Below, in pieces: positions 7,657-12,745 of a stretch of DNA of 12,745 nucleotides (position 1 is its first letter; each line of letters begins with the position of its first letter). Under the pieces are notes generated by a model. That model did not search any database, was not told where the DNA came from, and saw nothing but the letters and a program-made list of their open reading frames with translations. The stretch is taken from the NCBI GenBank assembly GCA_964418885.1, contig CAYQNW010000098.1, positions 1-12,745 of the forward strand, read 5' to 3'. The DNA comes from BMS3ABIN03 sp964418885 (GTDB lineage: Bacteria > Bacteroidota > Ignavibacteria > Ignavibacteriales > Ignavibacteriaceae). The translations under genes were made by a program, and so were the position numbers.

Positions 7657-7709
7657 AATATAAAATTTTAGTTATCTACCCCTAAGGATTCAGTTTATAA
7701 AATTAAATG

Positions 7710-7779
7710 TTTAGAAATAGTTTAATTGTTGGTAAACTGAAATATATATTTTATTGTTTAAGCAATAGCATCCCGAAAA
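7710..7779 (-). repeat. Copy B of the imperfect direct repeat, non-coding
   Basis: TTTAGAAATAGTTTAA (7710-7725) is identical to copy A over 16 bases, and GTTTAAGCAATAGCATCCCG with AAAA (7756-7779) matches copy A with a few changes. Between them copy B has about 30 bases that copy A lacks. GTTTAA occurs at both edges of this stretch, as expected if copy A lost it by slippage between short direct repeats. Confidence 0.55.
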
Positions 7780-7977
7780 TCTAAATAATCAGGTGTTTTT
7801 TATTACCCAAGTAATATGCCACGTAATTTTAGTCAATTTTGAAGGATTATGAACCTAAGAATCCGGAAAACTGTTTTAATTTGAAATTATTATTTGATAA
7901 ATCAATTCATTATTGATACAGTTTTAATCTCATTTTTCAATCTATAATTCTCAACTGTTGTTTATAATGTAAGATAA

Positions 7978-8006
7978 TTGTCAACTATTTTTAATTTATT
8001 TATTTT
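7978..8006 (+). promoter_or_regulatory. Sigma-70-like promoter for the tRNA genes
   Basis: TTGTCA (7978-7983) and TATTTT (8001-8006) are separated by exactly 17 bases. The -10 ends 15 bases before mature tRNA-Gly, which would put the transcription start near 8013. Position and spacing are good. The -10 is only moderately close to consensus and the region is AT-rich. Confidence 0.45.
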
Positions 8007-8021
8007 AGCTATGATGAAAAT

Positions 8022-8094
8022 GCGGGCGTAACTCAGTTGGTAGAGTGTCAGCTTCCCAAGCTGGATGTCGCGGGTTCAAACCCCGTCGCCCGCT
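8022..8094 (+). tRNA. tRNA-Gly(CCC)
   Basis: The cloverleaf is complete. The acceptor stem GCGGGCG (8022-8028) pairs with CGCCCGC (8087-8093), with discriminator T8094. The D-arm is ACTC/GAGT. The anticodon stem TCAGC/GCTGG holds the loop TTCCCAA (8053-8059) with anticodon CCC at 8055-8057. The T-arm GCGGG/CCCGT holds TTCAAAC. It reads the Gly codon GGG. CCA is not encoded (the sequence continues CTACAA), so it must be added after transcription. tRNA-Val follows after 63 bases, and the two are probably cotranscribed. Confidence 0.97.
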
Positions 8095-8157
8095 CTACAA
8101 TTCATATGAAGTTTGTTTTTTTAGCTTAATAACTTGATATTTGTGCCCTAAAATTAT

Positions 8158-8232
8158 GGGAGCTTAGCTCAGCTGGTTCAGAGCACCTGCCTTACAAGCA
8201 GGGGGTCATAGGTTCGAATCCTATAGCTCCCA
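8158..8232 (+). tRNA. tRNA-Val(UAC)
   Basis: The cloverleaf is complete. The acceptor stem GGGAGCT (8158-8164) pairs with AGCTCCC (8225-8231), with discriminator A8232. The D-arm is GCTC/GAGC. The anticodon stem CCTGC/GCAGG holds CTTACAA (8191-8197) with anticodon TAC at 8193-8195. The T-arm ATAGG/CCTAT holds TTCGAAT (8213-8219). It reads GTA and, by wobble, other Val codons. CCA is not encoded (CCCACAAA). Its D-loop-to-3'-end sequence is partly repeated about 340-380 bases downstream in the tRNA-like remnant, so it looks like the target of the GIY-YIG element. Confidence 0.97.
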
Positions 8233-8260
8233 CAAAAACTAATACTAAACCGGGGTTGCT

Positions 8261-8545
8261 ATCAATTTCTATTACGTTTATATAATCTACTCTCCTTTCA
8301 AAAACATCCATTACATTGGACAGACAAATAACTTAACCGATAGACTTACAGGACATAATAAAAATAGGAATAAGTTCACCAAAGGTTAGGGATTATGGGA
8401 ATTGATTATTTCTCATTAATGTAACTCTAGAAAAGAGGTTTATCAACTTGAGTTAAAAATTAAGGCAATGAAAAATCCTAAGAAAGCTATTGATTTTTTG
8501 AAAAACCAGGTTCAGAGCATCCCGACGATGTGGGGAGGATCATAG
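8261..8545 (+). pseudogene. Decayed small GIY-YIG endonuclease gene
   Basis: One frame reads as a short single-domain GIY-YIG nuclease of the UvrC-N type. FYYVYIIYS is followed by HYIGQTNNLTDRLTGHN (the YIG strand, the conserved Arg in DRL and His-Asn), then NKFTKG, LWELI, and RKEVYQLELKIKAMKNPKKA, which matches the conserved region with the metal-binding Glu and the basic C-terminal block. It is dead in this sequence: a TAG at 8387-8389 and a TAA at 8417-8419 interrupt the frame, and the expected start position reads ATC (8261-8263). About 94 codons is normal for the family. The frame ends at a TAG (8543-8545) inside the T-arm of the tRNA-like remnant, so gene and remnant overlap by 37 bases. 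The family includes mobile nucleases. Activity here is excluded unless the stops are sequencing errors. Confidence 0.82.
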
Positions 8546-8614
8546 GTTCCTCCGAAGGAACTCTACGAAAGGTATTCCTTCGGAACTTTGGAGGAATCCT
8601 AAAGCTCTCACAAA
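8509..8614 (+). pseudogene. 3' tRNA-Val-like remnant with altered anticodon arm and split T-loop
   Basis: It aligns with tRNA-Val from the D-loop to just past the 3' end. GGTTCAGAGCA (8509-8519) is identical to 8175-8185. 8537-8549 matches 8203-8215 at 12 of 13 positions. 8594-8614 matches 8216-8236 at 19 of 21. The anticodon arm (8520-8536) has the same length, 17 bases, but only 4 matches, and forms its own hairpin: TCCCGAC and GTGGGGA around GAT, six of seven pairs. A 44-base insert (8550-8593) interrupts the T-loop. The 5' acceptor strand and the start of the D-arm are missing, so it cannot be a working tRNA. It lies at the right end of the GIY-YIG remnant, like a duplicated attachment or target sequence. 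Confidence 0.8.
8550..8593. repeat. 44-bp palindromic insert in the T-loop of the tRNA-like remnant
   Basis: TCCGAAGGAA (8551-8560) and TTCCTTCGGA (8575-8584) are perfect 10-base inverted copies with a 14-base loop. The insert ends, CTCCGAAG and CTTTGGAG, are also inverted copies at 7 of 8 positions. Removing it rejoins TTC and GAA into the normal T-loop sequence TTCGAA, which fixes the boundaries. It could be a palindromic repeat unit or the end structure of the element. Confidence 0.75.
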
Positions 8615-8621
8615 CGGGACC

Positions 8622-8655
8622 CTGTAAAAAAGATTTACAGAATTTTTATATTTTT
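8622..8655 (+). terminator. Probable rho-independent terminator after the tRNA/GIY-YIG region
   Basis: CTGTAAA (8622-8628) and TTTACAG (8634-8640) form a perfect 7-bp stem with loop AAAGA, followed by AATTTTTATATTTTT. The stem is AT-rich, so it would be weak, but the shape and T-rich tail fit the end of the tRNA transcript. Confidence 0.45.
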
Positions 8656-8726
8656 ATCCTCATTTTAGTTTAGCTAAATTGAATCTAAGTATTTATAAAT
8701 AGAATTATAAAATTATTGCATCTTAA

Positions 8727-8745
8727 AAAGTTTTCCACAAACTTT
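8727..8745. repeat. 7-bp inverted repeat upstream of the PLP decarboxylase
   Basis: AAAGTTT (8727-8733) and AAACTTT (8739-8745) flank TCCAC, about 50 bases before the decarboxylase start. It could be an operator in the promoter region. No clear -35/-10 pair is seen around it, and chance is possible in AT-rich DNA. Confidence 0.3.
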
Positions 8746-8782
8746 GCGCAACTCTAATAGAACAATCAGCTAACATTATATT

Positions 8783-8786
8783 GGAG
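8783..8786 (+). promoter_or_regulatory. Ribosome binding site deciding a GTG start
   Basis: TTGGAGAAATAACAGTG: GGAG lies eight bases before the GTG at 8795. It supports the GTG over the in-frame ATG at 8834 (residue 14), which has no such site in front. Confidence 0.6.
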
Positions 8787-8794
8787 AAATAACA

Positions 8795-10297
8795 GTGCCA
8801 TTAAGATTAACCCGTGAATCATCAATTGTAGAAATGAAACCGGAAGATTTCAGAAAAGCAGGATATGAAATTGTAGATAAAATTGCTGAGTTTCTGGAAT
8901 CACTGCCGGATAGGCAGGTTGCACCGGGAAAAACTCTGAAAGAAATGCGATCTATACTGGGAAATTCTGCACTTCCCATTGAAGGAGCTGATTCTGGAAA
9001 GTTATTAAATGATGCGGCTGACTTGTTATTCAAATATTCTACTTTCAATGGTCATCCGAAATTCTGGGGATACATTACATCATCTGCAACACCAATTGGT
9101 GCTCTGGCTGATTTGTTGGCTGCTGCAGTAAATCCCAATGTTGGTGCCGGAAATCTTTCTCTGGCTGCAACTGAAATCGAAGCTCAAACAATAAGATGGA
9201 TTGCAGAAATGATTGGCTATCCTACGGATTGCGGCGGAATAATGGTTAGCGGCGGAAACATGGCAAATTTTGTAGGTTTCCTTGTAGCAAGAAAAGTAAC
9301 AGCAGATTGGAATATCAGAGAAGAAGGATTAAACAAAAAACCATTAATTATTTATGCTTCTACCGAAACACACACCTGGATTCAAAAAGCTGCAGACTTA
9401 TTCGGAATGGGAACTAATTCAATTCACTGGATAGATGTAGATGAAAAACAGAAAATGAAAATTGATGATCTCAAAAGAAAAATTAAGCTCGATAAAGAAA
9501 ACGGGAATTATCCGTTCATCGTGGTAGGAAATGCAGGTACGGTTGGTACAGGGGCAACTGATCCGCTTGAAGAAATTTCTTCCATCTGTAAAGAAAATGA
9601 TTTATGGTTTCATGCAGATGGGGCTTACGGTTCGTTTGCTGCTGTTCTTCCGGATGCTTCCAAAGACTTAAAAGCAATCAAGCTTGCAGATTCTGTTGCA
9701 CTCGATCCACACAAATGGTTATACGCACCACTTGAAGCCGGGTGTACTCTTGTCCGTAAGAAAGAATTTATGCTCGATGCTTTCAGTTATCATCCTGAAT
9801 ATTACAGGTTTGAAGGTGATGAAAATGAAGATGAAAAACCCATAAACTTTTATGAATTAGGTTTGCAAAACTCACGTGGATTTCGTGCATTAAAAGTCTG
9901 GCTGGCTTTAAAACAGGCAGGTAAAAATGGTTATATAAAAATGATAAGCGAAGACATTAAATTAGCAACTTACCTGTTCAAATTAATTTCTGAAGAATCT
10001 GAACTGGTAGCCTTTTCAAATAACCTGAGTATTACGACATTCAGATATGTCCCGGAAGATTTAATAAATAAAAAAGATCAGGAGCAGGAATATCTGAACG
10101 CACTTAATGAAGAACTGCTCGACAGACTGCAAAACAGTGGTGAAGCTTATTTATCAAATGCAGTTATAAACGGAAAATTTGTTTTACGAGTTTGCGTTGT
10201 AAATTTCAGAACTACAAAATCAGATATCGAGGCATTACCTTATATTATTAAAAAATTCGGCAAACAGGTAGATCAGGAAAAAAGACCTTCAAAATAA
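8795..10297 (+). CDS. PLP-dependent group II amino acid decarboxylase, aromatic type
   Basis: A 500-residue fold-type I PLP enzyme of the aromatic-L-amino-acid/glutamate decarboxylase family. The PLP lysine is Lys307 in DPHKW (304-308). His193 (ETHTW) should stack on the cofactor, Asp275 (HADGAYG) should bind the pyridine nitrogen, and SGGNMANF (152-159) binds phosphate. GHPKFWGYITSSATPIGALA (86-105) and the AATEIEA block (124-130) match the aromatic branch. Tyr353, before RGFRALKVW (361-369), lies where the catalytic-loop Tyr of aromatic decarboxylases is expected, favouring decarboxylation over aldehyde synthesis. It should make an amine (for example tyramine, tryptamine or phenylethylamine) and CO2, but the substrate is not decided by sequence. 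It is probably cytoplasmic. The start is GTG with a good ribosome site; an ATG at residue 14 is the alternative. It appears to be a single-gene unit, with a hairpin after it. Confidence 0.93.
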   Translation: MPLRLTRESSIVEMKPEDFRKAGYEIVDKIAEFLESLPDRQVAPGKTLKEMRSILGNSALPIEGADSGKLLNDAADLLFKYSTFNGHPKFWGYITSSATPIGALADLLAAAVNPNVGAGNLSLAATEIEAQTIRWIAEMIGYPTDCGGIMVSGGNMANFVGFLVARKVTADWNIREEGLNKKPLIIYASTETHTWIQKAADLFGMGTNSIHWIDVDEKQKMKIDDLKRKIKLDKENGNYPFIVVGNAGTVGTGATDPLEEISSICKENDLWFHADGAYGSFAAVLPDASKDLKAIKLADSVALDPHKWLYAPLEAGCTLVRKKEFMLDAFSYHPEYYRFEGDENEDEKPINFYELGLQNSRGFRALKVWLALKQAGKNGYIKMISEDIKLATYLFKLISEESELVAFSNNLSITTFRYVPEDLINKKDQEQEYLNALNEELLDRLQNSGEAYLSNAVINGKFVLRVCVVNFRTTKSDIEALPYIIKKFGKQVDQEKRPSK

Positions 10298-10310
10298 TTC
10301 TTGTTTAAAT

Positions 10311-10345
10311 TTCAGCTTGGTAATTTCTATACTAATTAAGCTGAA
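10311..10345. terminator. Hairpin downstream of the PLP decarboxylase, possible terminator
   Basis: TTCAGCTT (10311-10318) and AAGCTGAA (10338-10345) are perfect inverted copies. AATT on both inner sides extends the stem past a 3-base GGT bulge around the loop TCTATACT. It lies 14 bases after the stop. There is no strong T-run after it, so termination is uncertain. Confidence 0.4.
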
Positions 10346-10435
10346 TATATCCAAAATTTGCTCTTACAATTCAGGTGATCCTCTTGTTGCATTTTATTTC
10401 AATTAAGATGATTTTTGTTTTTGATTTATCCTGAT

Positions 10436-10894
10436 ATGAAAGAAAAGACAGAAGAAAAGAATATAACTGTAAACAGGAAGGCACGGCACGAATACAGCAT
10501 TCTTCAAACGGTTGAAGCTGGAATTGTATTAGTAGGAACTGAGGTAAAAGCACTCAGACAAGGAAAAGCGAATCTTGTTGATAGTTACTCGAAAATACAG
10601 CATGGCGAAATCTGGTTAGTTAATGCCAACATAAGCGAGTACACGCAAGGAAATATAAATAATCATGAACCGAGACGTGAAAGAAAGCTCCTGCTTAATA
10701 AAAGCGAAATCAGGAAATTAACAAGTAAAATAAATGAAAAAGGATTAACTTTAATTCCCCTTCGATTGTATTTTAAGCAGGGAAAAGTAAAAGTTGAATT
10801 AGCAGTTGCAAAAGGTAAAAAGGTTTATGATAAAAGAAGAGATATTGCTAAGAGGGATTTTGAAAGAGATCAAGATAGAAAAATAAAATATTAG
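10436..10894 (+). CDS. smpB: SsrA (tmRNA)-binding protein
   Basis: A 152-residue protein that binds tmRNA and brings it to stalled ribosomes for trans-translation. Family blocks in order from the chosen start are NRKARHEY, GIVLVGTEVKALRQGKANLV, the INxAHISEY-like NANISEYTQGN, NHEPRRERKLLL, KGLTLIPLRLYF, VKVELAVAKGKK and YDKR, with the usual basic tail (RRDIAKRDFERDQDRKIKY) that contacts the decoding centre. I chose the ATG at 10436. The frame stays open to a TTG at 10415, which would add seven residues (MFLIYPD) with no family resemblance. No Shine-Dalgarno site is seen before either. The stop is two bases before tyrS, so the two are cotranscribed and probably coupled. The tmRNA gene itself is not in the window. 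Confidence 0.96.
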   Translation: MKEKTEEKNITVNRKARHEYSILQTVEAGIVLVGTEVKALRQGKANLVDSYSKIQHGEIWLVNANISEYTQGNINNHEPRRERKLLLNKSEIRKLTSKINEKGLTLIPLRLYFKQGKVKVELAVAKGKKVYDKRRDIAKRDFERDQDRKIKY

Positions 10895-10896
10895 GA

Positions 10897-12120
10897 ATGA
10901 ACGAATTGAATTTTCCACCGATTAACGAACAAATGGATCTAATACGGCGTGGAGCTGTTGAGATTATTCCCGAAGATGAACTTGTACAGAAGTTAGAAAA
11001 ATCTTTAAAAGAAAATAAGCCACTCAACATTAAACTTGGATGCGATCCGAGCAGACCAGATCTTCATATCGGGCATTCGGTTGTTCTCAGAAAGCTCGCC
11101 CAATTTCAGGAGCTAGGTCATCAGGCAATTTTAATCGTCGGTGATTTTACAGGAATGATAGGCGACCCCTCGGGAAAAAATGCAACACGTCCGGCATTAT
11201 CGCTAAAAGAAACCAGGATAAACGGCGAAAGTTATTTCAACCAGGCTACAAAAATTCTTAACAGAGAAAAAATCAGGATGGTTTATAACTCCGAGTGGCT
11301 TAGTGAAATGAATTTTGAAGAAGTAATAAAGCTTGCTTCAAGGTATACAGTAGCTAGAATGATAGAACGTGATGATTTTACAAAACGATTTAAATCAGGC
11401 GAACCAATAAGTGTACATGAATTTCTTTATCCTCTTGCACAGGCTATGGACTCTGTAGCGGTAAAAAGCGATGTCGAGCTTGGTGGAACGGATCAGAAGT
11501 TTAACCTGCTTGTTGGCAGAGATATCCAACGGGAATATGGAATTGCACAGCAATGCATTTTAACTATGCCGCTTATTGTTGGAACAGACGGTGTTGAAAA
11601 GATGAGCAAATCGTATGATAACTACATCGGTATTTCAGAAGACCCGAAAGATATTTACGGAAAAACACTTTCCATACCTGACAGCCTGATCTATACATAT
11701 TTTGAACTTGCAACTACGATTCCTTCGGATGAACTTTCTAAAATAAAAAAACAGTTAGATGATCCAGATGTAAATCCAAGAAATATCAAGAGAAAACTTG
11801 CAAGAACATTGGTTAGCCTGTACTATGGAGTAAGTGAAGCAAAATTTGCCGAAGAAGAATTTGACAGAGTATTTATTAAGAAGGAAGTTCCTGATGAAAT
11901 AAATGAATTCAGGATCAATGAAAAAAAGATTGGGATACTCGACCTGATTATAAAAGTTAACTTCGCTTCTTCTCGCGGTGAAGCAAAAAGGCTTGTAACT
12001 CAGGGCGGAGTGACAATTGATGGTATAAAAACAAATAAAATCGACTCTGAAATAATTCTTAAAGACGGAATAATACTAAAGGTTGGTAAAAGAAGATTTG
12101 TAAAACTAGTAACAAAATAA
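10897..12120 (+). CDS. tyrS: Tyrosyl-tRNA synthetase
   Basis: A 407-residue class I aminoacyl-tRNA synthetase that charges tRNA-Tyr. The HIGH motif is at 57-60 (PDLHIGH), preceded by KLGCDPSRP. GDFTGMIGDPSGK (82-94) and GGTDQKFNLLVGRDIQ (196-211) belong to the tyrosine/ATP site, KMSKS is at 235-239, and an S4 RNA-binding domain occupies about 346-404 (SSRGEAKRLVTQGGV). Length and the GGTDQKFN form match the shorter bacterial TyrRS branch often called TyrZ-type. It starts two bases after smpB and ends 15 bases before the arginine decarboxylase, within a likely three-gene operon. No T-box leader is visible; the gene is internal to the operon. Confidence 0.97.
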   Translation: MNELNFPPINEQMDLIRRGAVEIIPEDELVQKLEKSLKENKPLNIKLGCDPSRPDLHIGHSVVLRKLAQFQELGHQAILIVGDFTGMIGDPSGKNATRPALSLKETRINGESYFNQATKILNREKIRMVYNSEWLSEMNFEEVIKLASRYTVARMIERDDFTKRFKSGEPISVHEFLYPLAQAMDSVAVKSDVELGGTDQKFNLLVGRDIQREYGIAQQCILTMPLIVGTDGVEKMSKSYDNYIGISEDPKDIYGKTLSIPDSLIYTYFELATTIPSDELSKIKKQLDDPDVNPRNIKRKLARTLVSLYYGVSEAKFAEEEFDRVFIKKEVPDEINEFRINEKKIGILDLIIKVNFASSRGEAKRLVTQGGVTIDGIKTNKIDSEIILKDGIILKVGKRRFVKLVTK

Positions 12121-12123
12121 GAA

Positions 12124-12128
12124 AGGAG
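12124..12128 (+). promoter_or_regulatory. Ribosome binding site deciding a TTG start
   Basis: AAAGGAGCTGCCGTTTG: AGGAG lies seven bases before the TTG at 12136. No in-frame ATG exists before the conserved fold begins, so this site fixes the start of the arginine decarboxylase. Confidence 0.7.
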
Positions 12129-12135
12129 CTGCCGT

Positions 12136-12681
12136 TTGTATCTTCCGCAAAAAATATTTTTTACTAAAGGGGTTGGAAGAAGCAAAGAATATTTGACTTC
12201 GTTCGAGCTTGCATTAAGAAGTGCCAGAATTGAAATCTGTAACCTTGTAAATGTAAGCAGCATCTATCCCGTAAACTGCAAACGTGTTTCTGTTGCAGAA
12301 GGAGTAAAAGAATTACAACCAGGGCAGATCATTCACTGTGTGATGGCTCGTAATTCAACTAATGAACCTAACAGGTTAATTGCGGCATCATTAGGTGTTG
12401 CACTACCTGCCGATTCAAACGCATACGGGTACTTGTCGGAACATCACCCTTATGGACAGACGGAGAAAGTTGCAGGAGAGTATGCAGAAGATCTTGCAGC
12501 AACTATGCTGGCAACGACACTCGGTGTAGAATTTAATCCCGATACGGATTGGAACGAAAGAGAGGATATTTATAAAATGTCCGGGAAAATAGTTAAAACG
12601 TTCAACATAACTCAATCGGCAATGGGCGATAAAAACGGATTATGGACGACGGTTATAGCTGTTGCAGTACTTCTTCCATAA
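12136..12681 (+). CDS. pdaD: Pyruvoyl-dependent arginine decarboxylase
   Basis: A 181-residue protein of the PvlArgDC family, which converts arginine to agmatine (polyamine route or acid resistance) without PLP. The precursor should cut itself between Ser41 and Ser42 in NVSSIYP, and Ser42 becomes the pyruvoyl group at the new N-terminus of the beta chain. Compared with the Methanocaldococcus jannaschii enzyme as I remember it, Asn36 corresponds to its Asn47, Ser41-Ser42 to Ser52-Ser53, and Glu102 (YLSEHH) to the catalytic Glu109. PxxFFTKGVGRSKEYLTSFE (4-24), SLGVALPADSNAYGYL (85-100) and the C-terminal VIAVAVLLP strand also fit. The start is TTG behind AGGAG. Chlamydial AaxB and archaeal PdaD are the best-known relatives. 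It follows tyrS by 15 bases. No agmatinase or agmatine deiminase is in view. Confidence 0.9.
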   Translation: MYLPQKIFFTKGVGRSKEYLTSFELALRSARIEICNLVNVSSIYPVNCKRVSVAEGVKELQPGQIIHCVMARNSTNEPNRLIAASLGVALPADSNAYGYLSEHHPYGQTEKVAGEYAEDLAATMLATTLGVEFNPDTDWNEREDIYKMSGKIVKTFNITQSAMGDKNGLWTTVIAVAVLLP

Positions 12682-12695
12682 AAAACTTTATTTAA

Positions 12696-12745
12696 GTGGA
12701 ACATGAATTATTAGATTGGATAGTTTTCTGGGGAATATTTGCACT
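12696..12745 (+). CDS. Possible start of a membrane protein, cut by the window edge
   Basis: A frame opens with GTG at 12696, directly after an in-frame TAA, and stays open for 16 codons to the edge: VEHELLDWIVFWGIFA. It is hydrophobic with an acidic start, like the first segment of a polytopic membrane protein. The DW-hydrophobic pattern recalls TerC/Alx-type N-termini, but 16 residues cannot prove that. There is no Shine-Dalgarno site. It lies 14 bases after the arginine decarboxylase gene. Confidence 0.3.
   Translation, partial: MEHELLDWIVFWGIFA

Larger units (their letters stand above)
7623..7977. other. Gene-free AT-rich stretch with repeat fragments
   Basis: No coding frame with recognisable protein features is seen on either strand between the lipoprotein start and the tRNA promoter. 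It holds a hairpin at 7626-7656, a second copy of the lipoprotein's 5' sequence (7710-7779), a small inverted repeat ATCAAT/ATTGAT (7901-7917) and two TATAAT hexamers (7943-7948 and 7963-7968). Those hexamers could belong to further promoters for the tRNA genes, but no matching -35 is clear. Confidence 0.6.

Noticed and set aside
8261..8545. A working GIY-YIG endonuclease gene
   Set aside because: Two in-frame stops (8387 and 8417) and no start codon at the expected place; no alternative frame restores the domain.
8509..8614. A third tRNA gene, with GAT as an Ile anticodon
   Set aside because: There is no 5' acceptor strand or complete D-arm, the base before the would-be anticodon is C instead of T, and the T-loop is split by 44 bases.
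8022..8655. A prophage or large integrative element at the tRNA genes
   Set aside because: No integrase, recombinase or phage genes are present, and the duplicated tRNA end lies only about 380 bases away, with ordinary housekeeping genes beyond.
8776..9048. Minus-strand open frame opposite the decarboxylase start
   Set aside because: It overlaps the well-supported decarboxylase coding sequence and shows no protein features.
10415..10435. Upstream TTG start for smpB
   Set aside because: It would add MFLIYPD, which does not resemble SmpB N-termini; the ATG at 10436 gives the usual length and a basic, polar start.
12000..12263. Minus-strand open frame across the tyrS/decarboxylase junction
   Set aside because: Both plus-strand genes there are firmly identified; the antisense frame is without motif or ribosome site.
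1..12745. CRISPR array or insertion sequence
   Set aside because: No regularly spaced repeats and no transposase-like protein were seen on either strand; the short repeats found are listed separately.

Overview
The window is AT-rich bacterial DNA. Its proteins look like those of the Bacteroidota/Chlorobiota/Ignavibacteriota (FCB) group, and Ignavibacteriota is my best guess. The reasons are the style of the NodB-type deacetylase, the lipoproteins, the M50 protease and the GIY-YIG remnant, the frequent lack of a Shine-Dalgarno site before ATG starts, and tRNA genes without an encoded CCA end. No rRNA or other phylogenetic marker is present, so this is inference.

Left part (1-5277, all minus strand). 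A tightly packed five-gene unit is transcribed right to left: NodB-type polysaccharide deacetylase, processive family-2 glycosyltransferase, radical SAM protein, DUF1207-like beta-barrel protein and site-2-type zinc metalloprotease. Three of its junctions overlap (13, 4 and 4 bases) and the fourth has a 3-base gap, so the genes are probably translationally coupled. A lipoprotein gene cut by the window edge follows. Together they look like an envelope glycan or glycolipid cassette, but the product is unknown.

Middle (5278-7622). A DMT-family exporter (plus) faces pdxH (minus) tail to tail, five bases apart. Next comes a small lipoprotein with four exact 24-residue MORN-like repeats. Its start codon and ribosome site lie in a repeat-like sequence, part of which recurs about 165 bases upstream.

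Region 7623-8794 has no intact protein gene and is the most unusual part. A promoter-like site precedes tRNA-Gly(CCC) and tRNA-Val(UAC). Just downstream of tRNA-Val is a dead GIY-YIG endonuclease gene. Its frame runs into a 3' tRNA-like remnant that matches tRNA-Val at 42 of 45 positions outside the anticodon arm. In the remnant the anticodon arm is replaced by an unrelated hairpin of the same length, and a 44-bp palindromic insert splits the T-loop at TTC|GAA. A hairpin followed by a T-rich stretch closes the region. I read this as a decayed tRNA-associated mini-element.

Right part (8795-12745, plus strand). A PLP-dependent group II (aromatic-type) amino acid decarboxylase is followed by smpB, tyrS and a pyruvoyl-dependent arginine decarboxylase in close order, which is probably one operon, and then by the possible start of a membrane protein. 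Two genes here start with GTG or TTG behind good Shine-Dalgarno sites, and pdxH also lacks an ATG start.
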